DNA from: a bacterium | GTDB taxonomy: Bacteria > Bacillota > Bacilli > Lactobacillales > Streptococcaceae | DNA length: 64,000 bases | Reading direction: 5' to 3' | Assembly (NCBI GenBank): GCA_905221085.1 | Contig: CAJNBT010000009.1 | Span: 1 to 64,000, forward strand | Part shown: one piece after another, positions 48,224-56,472 of the stretch | Numbering within the stretch: position 1 is the stretch's first letter | Layout of the letters: every line of letters begins with the position of its first letter | Translations under genes and position numbers: made by a program | Notes under the pieces: generated by a model | Databases searched by the model: none | What the model was told of the DNA's origin: nothing | Seen by the model: the letters and a program-made list of their open reading frames with translations, nothing else

Positions 48224-49336
48224 TTACTCCTTTATCCATTGGGCTGCTATTCTTTTACGAATCGAATCCCCAGATTTTCCATAAATTTCAATCGTTTTGG
48301 CATCCTTTAAATAACGGTCTATGGGGATGTCATCCAAGGTTTGAAGAGGCCCTATTAATCTAATAATTTCTTCAGAAATCTCAATTGCTACTTTGGTCGT
48401 ATAAAGTTTTATCTGCGATACAAAGAGAGAATCTTCCTTCCCCCTGTCCTTGCAAGAGGAAAAATAAGCTTCAGCCGCACATAATTTAGTATACAAATCC
48501 GCAAATTGATGTTGATAAACTGTCGCATCGATTAATCGTTTCCCAAATCCTCTTTTGACCTTTACAAAAGCCAGACCTTTTTCAAAAGCACCTTCAGAGA
48601 TACCGATAGAGATTGCACTTAATCCTAGCTGTAATTTTTTGATAATATCATTTAACTGAGTTTCCCCATTTAACGTCAATCCTAGCAAACTATCTTCTGG
48701 CAATTTGACCTGGTCAAAAGTCACTGAATTCACAGGTAAACCCTGTAAACCAGGTTTTGCAATATCATCTCCAAAAGTAACCCCTGGCCGAATTGTATCA
48801 ACGATGAAAACTCCATATCCATCTTCTCCGTCAGCTTCCTGAACCTTGGCTAAGATTAACAAAATATCTGTATAGCGGCAATTTGATACAATTGACTTTT
48901 TCCCAGTTAAAGACCAGCCTGTTTCTGTTTTCCTTGCAGTTGTTGCAATAACCTCCAAACTGTCCATCAATTTTCCTTCGGAAAATCCCAAGCCAGCTAA
49001 GATTTCTCCCCTTACTAATGGTTCTACATAACTTGCTTTCTGTTCCTGACTCCCATAGCGTAAAATAGGATAGATACCATAACATGCCTGAGTCAGTAGA
49101 ACAGCAGAAAATGCAGGAAAATCTTTTGAAATCAAGCGAATAAAGGTCAAAAACTCGGTTCCCAAAACAGAATCTTGACTATCTAAAAGCAAGGAAAAGA
49201 TATCAAAACGTTCGATAAACTGATAAAGCAATTCCCTAGGAAATTGTTGTTCATCTTCTCGAGACTTGAAATAGTCTCGAATCAACACTCTCACGTCTGT
49301 ACTCAGTTCTCGCGCTAACACATCATTATAGGTCAT
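48224..49336 (-). CDS. Divergent acyl-CoA dehydrogenase family protein lacking the usual catalytic Glu
   Basis: A 370-residue protein with the three-part acyl-CoA dehydrogenase fold: N-terminal helices, central beta domain (GWSLTGKKSIVSNCRYTDILLILAK) and C-terminal helices (RGFGKRLIDATVYQHQFADLY). Where canonical enzymes read IYEGT with the catalytic base, this one reads IYGKS, so the standard Glu is absent. It may use another base, act on an unusual substrate, or be inactive. It follows lysR and precedes the MBL gene. Start at 49336 (GAGGTG 7 bases upstream); a GTG three codons earlier is possible. Confidence 0.8.
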   Translation of the reverse strand: MTYNDVLARELSTDVRVLIRDYFKSREDEQQFPRELLYQFIERFDIFSLLLDSQDSVLGTEFLTFIRLISKDFPAFSAVLLTQACYGIYPILRYGSQEQKASYVEPLVRGEILAGLGFSEGKLMDSLEVIATTARKTETGWSLTGKKSIVSNCRYTDILLILAKVQEADGEDGYGVFIVDTIRPGVTFGDDIAKPGLQGLPVNSVTFDQVKLPEDSLLGLTLNGETQLNDIIKKLQLGLSAISIGISEGAFEKGLAFVKVKRGFGKRLIDATVYQHQFADLYTKLCAAEAYFSSCKDRGKEDSLFVSQIKLYTTKVAIEISEEIIRLIGPLQTLDDIPIDRYLKDAKTIEIYGKSGDSIRKRIAAQWIKE

Positions 49337-49351
49337 CGAATTCACCTCAGC

Positions 49352-50260
49352 TTAGTTGTCAGAAAAAGGTTGGTAATAATCTTTCAACAATTCTTCATAC
49401 ACATAAGACTCTACTTCATTATAGGAGTTTTTATAGGGTCTACAAAACCAAATATTAAATGGAATCGGATCCTTGAATCTAACCGCTTTAAAACGACTCT
49501 TATCCACAAAATATTCAACAGGTCTTGGCAAAATGGCTATCAAATCCGTCTGATGAGTTGATTCAACTAAGAAATCCCAAGTGGAGGAAAGATAAGCAAA
49601 TTTAGCGTCTATTTGCTGCGAACGAAGTTTTTCTGTCACTAAATCATAAGTCGTAAATGTTTTAGTGAAGGTTGCCAATTCATAGCTAGTAATATCAGAC
49701 CATTCCAGTATACTTTTCTGAGCCAGCGGATGATCTTTATCCATATAAGCAACGTATTCATCCAATTGAATGATATGTTGTTCGTATTTTTTAGTATCTA
49801 AGCTTGTAGGTTCAATCAAAATAGAGAAATTCAAATCTCCATCAACCATCTTTTGACGAATTTCCTTCCCTCCGCCTTCCGTAACCTGGATATGGATATG
49901 AGGATTATTTTTCAGAAAATGAGGTAAAGTACTAGCGAAATAAACTCTTAAAATCAAGGATGGAATTCCAAGATTAATCGTCCCTTTTTGTTTTTGGGCT
50001 TCTATATGAATCATAGAAAGCATTTCTTCATGCCGATTCACAATCTCAGTCGCATAACGATAAATTTTACGTCCTGCCTCTGTTAAACTTTCTAATCTTC
50101 CATTCTTGCGATTGAATAATTGAACCCCTTCAGCTGCTTCAAAATTTGTCACGAATTGACTCAAGGCTGATTGACTAATGTGAATCTTCTTTGCAGCAAT
50201 GGAAAGATTACATCCGCATTCTATAATATTGATGAAATAATTCATTTGGATAATATCCAC
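49352..50260 (-). CDS. LysR-type transcriptional regulator of the acyl-CoA island
   Basis: A 302-residue LysR-family regulator: N-terminal helix-turn-helix (about 17-37, NLSIAAKKIHISQSALSQFV) and a substrate-binding domain (about 90-290) for an effector ligand. Start codon is GTG, with AGGTGATT before it. It is the only regulator in the island and probably controls one or more of its three transcription units. A perfect 10-bp inverted repeat 46 bases upstream (50306-50334) is a candidate operator. Confidence 0.85.
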   Translation of the reverse strand: MDIIQMNYFINIIECGCNLSIAAKKIHISQSALSQFVTNFEAAEGVQLFNRKNGRLESLTEAGRKIYRYATEIVNRHEEMLSMIHIEAQKQKGTINLGIPSLILRVYFASTLPHFLKNNPHIHIQVTEGGGKEIRQKMVDGDLNFSILIEPTSLDTKKYEQHIIQLDEYVAYMDKDHPLAQKSILEWSDITSYELATFTKTFTTYDLVTEKLRSQQIDAKFAYLSSTWDFLVESTHQTDLIAILPRPVEYFVDKSRFKAVRFKDPIPFNIWFCRPYKNSYNEVESYVYEELLKDYYQPFSDN

Positions 50261-50305
50261 TTACCAATCACCTAGCTTCCCTTCACTATTTTAATAAGTC
50301 AATTA

Positions 50306-50334
50306 GACAACTATTCTAGTGGTCAATAGTTGTC
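50306..50334. repeat. Perfect inverted repeat upstream of the LysR gene
   Basis: GACAACTATT, 9-base gap, AATAGTTGTC. No T tract follows, so it looks more like an operator or mRNA hairpin than a terminator. Confidence 0.6.
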
Positions 50335-50371
50335 TACGGACTTACTTATCGAAATAACGTTTCATTGCTAT

Positions 50372-50386
50372 ATAAAACGCTTACAA
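50372..50386 (-). promoter_or_regulatory. cre-like site upstream of the LysR unit
   Basis: Minus strand TTGTAAGCGTTTTAT fits the CcpA operator pattern well in its first ten bases. Confidence 0.5.
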
Positions 50387-50439
50387 TACTATCTCTTGTC
50401 TATTGTAACATACAAATGAAAAAATAGCATTTACTTTGC

Positions 50440-51090
50440 TTAAATCGGCATAGTCTTCAAATCCTCTGAGACCACAACATCACCAGCAGTTTTTTCCAGC
50501 ACCTCTTCCAAAGTGACTCCCGGAGCCAATTCTTTCAACAAGAATTTACCATCTTGGAATCCAAAAACAGCTAATTCTGTGATGACAAGATCCAATACTC
50601 CTTTAGCTGATAGAGGTAATGTGCACTCCTTCAAGAGTTTAGATTCACCTCCTGTAGTATGTTGGATTGCTGCAATTACACGCTTAGCACCAACCAAAAG
50701 GTCCATTGCTCCACCCATACCTGGTGCAAATTTCCCTGGGATAATCCAGTTAGCAATACTTCCATCTTGACTTACTTCAAGAGCTCCAAGAACAGTCGCA
50801 TCAACGTGACCACCACGAATAATCGCAAATGATGTTTGCAAATCAAACAAAGCAGCTCCTGGAAGGAGAGTGATTGGTGCACCACCTGAGTTTGCTAGGT
50901 TAGGATTGTATGTATCTTTAGTTGGTGTTTCACCAAAGCGAAGGGCACCATTTTCAGCTTGAAGGATCACGTTAACACCTTCTGGGATGAAGTCTGCAGA
51001 AGCATTTGGAATACCAAATCCAAGGTTTACAACATCACCATCTTTAAATTCAAGAGCAACACGTCTTGCAATAATTTCTTTTGGTTTCAT
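50440..51090 (-). CDS. atoA: CoA-transferase subunit B (acetoacetate/butyrate type)
   Basis: A 216-residue family I CoA-transferase beta subunit. The catalytic Glu is in ILQAENGAL (about 46), which forms the covalent glutamyl-CoA intermediate; GGHVDATVLGALEV and GAMDLLVGAKRV are family motifs. It pairs with the alpha subunit encoded 1 base upstream. Moves CoA between acyl-CoA and a free acid, which would activate or release short-chain acids without ATP. Confidence 0.9.
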   Translation of the reverse strand: MKPKEIIARRVALEFKDGDVVNLGFGIPNASADFIPEGVNVILQAENGALRFGETPTKDTYNPNLANSGGAPITLLPGAALFDLQTSFAIIRGGHVDATVLGALEVSQDGSIANWIIPGKFAPGMGGAMDLLVGAKRVIAAIQHTTGGESKLLKECTLPLSAKGVLDLVITELAVFGFQDGKFLLKELAPGVTLEEVLEKTAGDVVVSEDLKTMPI

Positions 51091-51091
51091 A

Positions 51092-51817
51092 TTATTTTAC
51101 CCCCGCTAATTTATTAGTCTCTGTCCAGAGATCACCCATCATCTTGTGGTGTTCTTCTGGAGTTAAGCCTTGGACTACATAGTCAACAAGGATACCCGGA
51201 ATATAAATGTCATCCGGTTTAATTTCACCAACTTCAACAATTTCATTTGTTTCAACGATAACTGTATCTGCTGCAAGAGCTAGTTGCAATGAAATGTTCT
51301 TAGTTGTACCATCAATGTACAAGTTTCCGTACTTATCTGCTTTTGTAGCTTTAATCAACGCTACGTCAAGTTTTAGAGGATCATAAATGAGGTACTCACG
51401 ACCATTGCGAACAACTTTTTCATGATCATTTTCTAAAATAGTACCAACTCCTGTAGGTGTCAAAACTCCTCCAAGACCTGCTCCTGCAGCATGAAGACGC
51501 TCAACAACTGTACCCATTGGGGTGAATTCCACTTCCATTTCTCCACTAAAGTATGCTTTTTGAGCAGCAGGAGATGTACCAACGTGGGCAGCAACATATT
51601 TTTTAACTTGGTGGTTTTCACAAAGGCGTCCAACACCCACTTCTTTACCTGGATGTGAGGTAACAACTGAAACCAAAGTCAAATCTTGTTGATTTTGTCT
51701 AACCAACTCTTCGATTAACTCCAAAGGTTCACCAACACCAAGAAATCCTGAAATCCCTACGACGTTACCTGGTTTTACTTTAGAAATAGCTTCTTGTAAT
51801 GATAAAACAGCTTTCAT
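51092..51817 (-). CDS. atoD: CoA-transferase subunit A (acetoacetate/butyrate type)
   Basis: A 241-residue family I CoA-transferase alpha subunit. The CoA-binding region GISGFLGVGEP (about 21-31) is the family glycine motif; GNLYIDGTTKNIS and the EVGEIKPDDI segment are typical. Gene order crotonase-atoD-atoA with gaps of 16 bases and 1 base marks one transcription unit. Relatives with the same subunit pair exist in S. pyogenes ato loci; I name it by family. Confidence 0.9.
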   Translation of the reverse strand: MKAVLSLQEAISKVKPGNVVGISGFLGVGEPLELIEELVRQNQQDLTLVSVVTSHPGKEVGVGRLCENHQVKKYVAAHVGTSPAAQKAYFSGEMEVEFTPMGTVVERLHAAGAGLGGVLTPTGVGTILENDHEKVVRNGREYLIYDPLKLDVALIKATKADKYGNLYIDGTTKNISLQLALAADTVIVETNEIVEVGEIKPDDIYIPGILVDYVVQGLTPEEHHKMMGDLWTETNKLAGVK

Positions 51818-51833
51818 ACTAACACCTCAATTT

Positions 51834-52613
51834 TTATTTACGGTTGAACACTGCTTTACGTTTTTCAACAAAAGCACGCATTCCTTCAACTTTGTCTTCA
51901 GTAGAGAAAAGAAGAGCTTCAGCCTCTGTCTCTAAACGAATTGCATTCTTAAGAGGAAGTTCTGAACCAACTTGAATGACATGCTTAGCTTTTTCAACAG
52001 CCAATGGAGCATTTTTCATGATGCTTTTAGCTAGTTCTTCGGCAGATGACAATAATTCCTCAGCTGGAACAAGTTTGTTCAAAATTCCTAGGTCATAGGC
52101 TTCATTGCCTTTTACGATTCTAGCAGTGTAGATCAATTCTTTTGTCTTGCTAGTACCAATCAAACGAGACATTCTTTGTGTTCCTGCGAAACCAGGAATG
52201 ATACCCAAGCCAACTTCAGGGAATCCTACCATTGTCTTTTCAAAGCCAATTCTAATATCCGTTGAGAGTGCAAGTTCCAAACCACCTCCCAAAGCATATC
52301 CATTAAGAACTGCAATAGTCGGTTGAGTAAGATCAGACAGACGGGTAAATGTATCATTGGCATACGTCATATATTCGAAGGCTTGCATTGGAGACATTTG
52401 ATCCATTTCCTTAATATCAGCCCCTGCAACAAACGCTTTATCACCTTGACCACTAACAATAACAACACGGATTTCTTCATGTTTTTCTACTTCATCTAAA
52501 ACAAGATTTAAATCTGTCAAAACCTCTGAACTCAATGCGTTCAAAGCTGCCGGACGGTTAATGGTGATATAACCGATACCATCTTTAACATCTAATAAAA
52601 CTGTATTACTCAT
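51834..52613 (-). CDS. Enoyl-CoA hydratase (crotonase family)
   Basis: A 259-residue crotonase-fold protein. Both catalytic glutamates of true hydratases are present, E113 (GGGLELAL) and E133 (FPEVGLG), with the oxyanion-hole segments AGADIKEM and YALGGG. It should hydrate crotonyl-CoA or similar short enoyl-CoA to the 3-hydroxyacyl-CoA. First gene of its unit, with its own promoter. Confidence 0.92.
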   Translation of the reverse strand: MSNTVLLDVKDGIGYITINRPAALNALSSEVLTDLNLVLDEVEKHEEIRVVIVSGQGDKAFVAGADIKEMDQMSPMQAFEYMTYANDTFTRLSDLTQPTIAVLNGYALGGGLELALSTDIRIGFEKTMVGFPEVGLGIIPGFAGTQRMSRLIGTSKTKELIYTARIVKGNEAYDLGILNKLVPAEELLSSAEELAKSIMKNAPLAVEKAKHVIQVGSELPLKNAIRLETEAEALLFSTEDKVEGMRAFVEKRKAVFNRK

Positions 52614-52641
52614 TATTCTTCTCCTACTTTAAGTTATTTTG

Positions 52642-52671
52642 AGTATAGAATACTGCGTCAACAAATACCAA
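52642..52671 (-). promoter_or_regulatory. Promoter of the crotonase-CoA-transferase unit
   Basis: Minus strand -35 TTGGTA (52666-52671), 18-base spacer, -10 TATACT (52642-52647). Confidence 0.55.
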
Positions 52672-52676
52672 TACAA

Positions 52677-52694
52677 AATGTAAGTGCTTACATT
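52677..52694. promoter_or_regulatory. Palindromic operator candidate (cre-like)
   Basis: AATGTAAG-TG-CTTACATT: 8-bp perfect inverted arms just upstream of the -35. Read as cre it has one mismatch in the CG core; it shares TGTAAGC with the other two island promoter regions. Confidence 0.5.
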
Positions 52695-52802
52695 ATAATG
52701 ATACCTTATTTATTAACAAGCGTCCACTTAATATTCATACTTAGAACTATAAGTTCATCTTATATATATGAGCTTTATTTCGATCCTTTAGTCTTCTAAT
52801 TA

Positions 52803-52850
52803 TTAAAAAAATCTTACCCAAAATTCTCCGAGGAGATTTCAGGTAAGATG
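52803..52850 (-). terminator. Terminator after the thiolase gene
   Basis: Minus strand ATCTTACC ... GGGTAAGAT with an inner TCTCC/GGAGA stem and TTTTTT behind it. Splits the island into separate transcription units. Confidence 0.8.
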
Positions 52851-52883
52851 TAATAAATTTTAGTTAATCAAATAAAATACGAA

Positions 52884-54062
52884 TTAACGTTCTACGATAA
52901 CTGCAGTACCCATTCCTCCACCGATACAAAGTGTAGCAAGACCACGTTTTGCATCACGTTTTTCCATTTCGTGAAGAAGAGTAACCAAGATACGGCATCC
53001 TGAAGCACCGATTGGGTGTCCAAGAGCGATAGCACCACCATTAACGTTTACTTTTTCTGGATCAAGACCTAGTTCTTTACCAACTGCACATGCTTGAGCC
53101 GCAAATGCTTCGTTTGATTCTACCAAGTCAAGATCTGCAACTGTAAATCCACCTTTTTCAAGTGCTTTACGAGATGCATAGATTGGACCGCAACCCATAA
53201 CTTTGGGATCAAGACCAGCACTTGCGTAAGATTTGATGGTTGCCAATACTGGAATTCCCAATTCTTTAGCTTTGTCAGCACTCATAACTACAACTGCTGC
53301 AGCACCATCATTGATACCTGAGGCATTACCAGCTGTTACAGTACCATCTTTCTTGAATACTGGACGAAGTTTAGAAAGTCCTTCAAATGAAGCATCTTTT
53401 CTTGGGAACTCATCTGTATCAAATACAATAGGCTCTCCACGACGTTGTGGAATTTCAACTGGAACGATTTCTTCTTTAAAGCGACCAGCTTCAATAGCTG
53501 CAACTGCACGTTTTTGAGATTGTACAGCAAAGTTATCTTGGTCTTCACGAGTGATTCCGTATTGTTCAGAAACGTTTTCAGCTGTAATACCCATGTGGAA
53601 ACCTTCGAAACCATCTGTCAAACCATCGCGAAGCATAGTATCTACTACTTTAGAGTCTCCCATACGAGATCCCCAACGTTGGTTTTGAACAACGTAAGGA
53701 GCTTGACTCATATTTTCTGCACCACCAGCTACAACAATATCTGCATCTCCGCACAATACTGCTTGAGCTGCCAGCTGAACTGCTTTCAAACCAGATCCAC
53801 AAACTTTGTTAATAGTGAATGCTGGGGAAGCAACTGGGATACCCGCGTTAACACTCATTTGACGTGCAACGTTTTGTCCTAGCCCTGCACCAAGAACATT
53901 ACCCATGATAACTTCATCAACTTGTTCCGGTTTCAAGTTAGCTCTTTCGATAGCGCTCTTGATAACTAAACTTCCCAAATCAACAGCAGAAACATCTTTC
54001 AAGCTTCCACCGAAGGCACCTAGAGGTGTACGAACCGCTGCAACAATAACTGCTTCTTTCAT
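52884..54062 (-). CDS. Acetyl-CoA C-acetyltransferase (thiolase)
   Basis: A 392-residue thiolase with all catalytic residues: Cys88 ([10 protein letters not shown]), His349 (GHPIGASG) and Cys379 (CIGGGMG). The length and motifs fit a biosynthetic/degradative acetoacetyl-CoA thiolase. Third gene of acd-hbd-thl, 18 bases after the 3-hydroxyacyl-CoA dehydrogenase gene. A decayed paralogue sits at 45484-45850. Confidence 0.94.
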   Translation of the reverse strand: MKEAVIVAAVRTPLGAFGGSLKDVSAVDLGSLVIKSAIERANLKPEQVDEVIMGNVLGAGLGQNVARQMSVNAGIPVASPAFTINKVCGSGLKAVQLAAQAVLCGDADIVVAGGAENMSQAPYVVQNQRWGSRMGDSKVVDTMLRDGLTDGFEGFHMGITAENVSEQYGITREDQDNFAVQSQKRAVAAIEAGRFKEEIVPVEIPQRRGEPIVFDTDEFPRKDASFEGLSKLRPVFKKDGTVTAGNASGINDGAAAVVVMSADKAKELGIPVLATIKSYASAGLDPKVMGCGPIYASRKALEKGGFTVADLDLVESNEAFAAQACAVGKELGLDPEKVNVNGGAIALGHPIGASGCRILVTLLHEMEKRDAKRGLATLCIGGGMGTAVIVER

Positions 54063-54080
54063 TATTTGCTCCTTATAATC

Positions 54081-54929
54081 TTAGTATTTAAAGAATCCTT
54101 CTTTAGTCTTACGACCTAGTTTACCAGCTTCAACCATTTTTTTCAATAGAGGTGCTGGACGGTATTTAGGATCACCGAAGCCGTTATTCAATACTCCCAT
54201 GATTGCCAAACATACGTCTAATCCGATTAAGTCAGCAAGTGCTAATGGGCCAATTGGATGGTTTGCCCCCAATTTCATAGCTTCATCAATTTCTTCTGCA
54301 GAAGCAACACCTTCACCAAGGATAAAGATAGCTTCATTAATCATTGGAATCAAGACACGGTTAACAACGAATCCATAAGAGTCTTTAACGTCAACTGCAG
54401 TTTTTCCAATTTTTTCAGTCAATTCACGAACTGCTTTTACAACTTCATCTGAAGTTTGAAGTGCACGAATAACTTCAACTAACTTCATAACTGGTGCTGG
54501 GTTGAAGAAGTGCATTCCAATTACACGTTCTTGATGAACTGTAGCTGCAGCAATATCAGTAATAGATAGAGATGATGTGTTAGAAGCCAAAATTGTTTCA
54601 GGAGCAGTAATCTCATCCAATTGTTTAAAGATGCTGAGTTTGATATCTCTGTTCTCTGTAGCTGCTTCAATGACTAATTGAACGTGTTTAGCATCTTCGT
54701 AAGAAGTTGAAGGAATCAAGTTACCCAAGATTTTTCCTTTTTCTTCTTCTGACATACGTCCTTTTTCTACTGAACGAGCCAATTGTTTAGAGATATTATC
54801 AATTCCTCTTTGTACAAATTCTTCTTTAATGTCATTAAGGTATACTGTAAAACCAGATTGAGCGAATACTTGCGCGATCCCACTTCCCATTTGACCAGAA
54901 CCAATGATCATTACTTTAGAAATACTCAT
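54081..54929 (-). CDS. 3-hydroxybutyryl-CoA dehydrogenase
   Basis: A 282-residue single-function dehydrogenase, the size of clostridial Hbd. NAD-binding [11 protein letters not shown] (about 10-20), catalytic His in [15 protein letters not shown] (about 138), Glu partner, and the C-terminal domain with GLDVCLAIM. Interconverts 3-hydroxybutyryl-CoA and acetoacetyl-CoA. It has no fused hydratase; that step is supplied by the crotonase in the same island. Confidence 0.93.
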   Translation of the reverse strand: MSISKVMIIGSGQMGSGIAQVFAQSGFTVYLNDIKEEFVQRGIDNISKQLARSVEKGRMSEEEKGKILGNLIPSTSYEDAKHVQLVIEAATENRDIKLSIFKQLDEITAPETILASNTSSLSITDIAAATVHQERVIGMHFFNPAPVMKLVEVIRALQTSDEVVKAVRELTEKIGKTAVDVKDSYGFVVNRVLIPMINEAIFILGEGVASAEEIDEAMKLGANHPIGPLALADLIGLDVCLAIMGVLNNGFGDPKYRPAPLLKKMVEAGKLGRKTKEGFFKY

Positions 54930-55023
54930 TATTTTCTCCTCTTCATTCTAATATATAAAGTTTATAAAGAAAGAATCGGAACAGTCTTTCAGCAAATGCT
55001 AAGCAACCGTTCCAAATTCATTA

Positions 55024-56232
55024 TTATACGAATGCACCAACACCAGTGAGTTCACGACCAACAATCAATGAGTTTACTTCGTGAGAACCTTCATAAGTGT
55101 AGATTGCTTCAGCGTCTGCAAAGAAGCGAGATACGTCAGTTTCAAGAGTGATTCCGTTACCACCACATGTTTCACGTGCAAGGGCAACTGTTTCACGCAT
55201 TACCAATGAGTTATGCATTTTAGCAAGTGCAGAGTTAAGCATCAATTCGTTACCAGCTTCTTGCATTTCTGCAATACGAGCTGAGTAAGAAAGTGCTGCT
55301 ACTGCGTTAGCTTGCATTCTAGCCAATTTTTCTTGAACGATCTGGAATGAAGCAATTGGACGTTTGAATTGTTGACGATCTTTAGCATATTTAAGAGCTG
55401 CCACAAATGACCCGCAAGTAACAGCAGTTGCAATGTGAGCAACATCAGCACGAGTAAATGTCAAGATACGAGCTACATCGCCAAATCCATTGATGTTTAC
55501 CAAACGGTCTGAATCCGGAACCTCAACGTTCTTCATAGTAATGTGACCATTACGCACGCAACGAAGAGAAACTTTGTGAGGGATTGGCTCAGCGTGGTAT
55601 CCTGGAGCACCTTTACGAACGATGAAACATTTCACTCGTCCATCTTCAACATCGCGAGCGAATACTGGAACAACATCAGCTGTATCTGATCCACCAATCC
55701 AACGTTTTTCTCCGTTCAAAATCCATTTATCACCAACACGCTCAGCTGTTGTAGCAAGACCTCCAGCAATATCAGAACCAGACAATGGCTCAGTCAAAGC
55801 GAAACATCCTTGCCAGTCAAATGCAGCCAATTTAGGAAGGAATTCTTTTTGTTGACGCTCATCACCACCAAGCAAGACTGTGTTATAGCAAAGTCCACCG
55901 TGTACTGTGAAGAAAGTTGCTATTGAAGCATCGAAACGACCTAATTCAAGGTACAAGAACGCGATATAAAGTTCTGATGGTTTGTAGTTTCCTTCTCTTC
56001 CTTCGAACAATTTAGGATTGTTCATGATTTGTGCACCTTTTGCAACTGCATAGAATTGCTCGAATGGGAAATCAGGTGCTTCCCAGTATTCGTTAATTAC
56101 TGGACGAAGGTGTTTTTCAATCAAACGACGAGTTTCTTGTAAAACTTCTGCTTCTCCCAATGTTAAACCATCTGCATAGTGGAAAAGGTCCTCTGGATAT
56201 AATTCACGCAAAATTTCTTCTTTAGTTGCCAT
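55024..56232 (-). CDS. Acyl-CoA dehydrogenase, glutaryl-CoA dehydrogenase/ACX4-like
   Basis: A 402-residue flavoprotein with canonical features: FALTEPLSGSDIAGG (about 135-150) for FAD and substrate, GEKRWIGGSDTADV, RQQFKRPIASFQIVQEKLA, CGGNGITLETDVSR, and the catalytic Glu381 in TYEGSHEVNSLIVGRELTG. The C-terminal pattern places it near glutaryl-CoA dehydrogenases and the plant short-chain oxidase ACX4, not the butyryl-CoA dehydrogenases that travel with ETF genes. First gene of the acd-hbd-thl unit. Confidence 0.9.
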   Translation of the reverse strand: MATKEEILRELYPEDLFHYADGLTLGEAEVLQETRRLIEKHLRPVINEYWEAPDFPFEQFYAVAKGAQIMNNPKLFEGREGNYKPSELYIAFLYLELGRFDASIATFFTVHGGLCYNTVLLGGDERQQKEFLPKLAAFDWQGCFALTEPLSGSDIAGGLATTAERVGDKWILNGEKRWIGGSDTADVVPVFARDVEDGRVKCFIVRKGAPGYHAEPIPHKVSLRCVRNGHITMKNVEVPDSDRLVNINGFGDVARILTFTRADVAHIATAVTCGSFVAALKYAKDRQQFKRPIASFQIVQEKLARMQANAVAALSYSARIAEMQEAGNELMLNSALAKMHNSLVMRETVALARETCGGNGITLETDVSRFFADAEAIYTYEGSHEVNSLIVGRELTGVGAFV

Positions 56233-56264
56233 CTGTGGACTCCTTTAAATTATAAATTATTATT

Positions 56265-56277
56265 TAGAGCGCTTACA
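56265..56277 (-). promoter_or_regulatory. cre-like site upstream of the acyl-CoA dehydrogenase unit
   Basis: Minus strand ATGTAAGCGCTCT, close to the CcpA consensus. It lies between a possible -35 (TTGAGC, about 56286-56291) and -10 (TAAATA), so binding would block the promoter. A second similar site, TTGAAAACGCTATC, is at about 56316-56330 on the plus strand. Confidence 0.5.
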
Positions 56278-56431
56278 TTTTTACGCTCAATATTTGTTGA
56301 CAAGACTATTTTAACTTGAAAACGCTATCTTTGTCTACTTAATTAAAGTAAACATCTCTATAAGTTTGGTTAATACTACAACTTATATCTTTGTAAAATC
56401 ATGGAACCTGAGACAAAATAGTTCTCAATCA

Positions 56432-56472
56432 CAAAAAAGCTAGAGCTTTCCAATTGTGTAACTCTAGCTTTT
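56432..56472 (-). terminator. Terminator after the IS1182 transposase gene
   Basis: Minus strand AAAAGCTAGAG ... CTCTAGCTTTTTTG hairpin overlapping the stop region. Confidence 0.7.
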
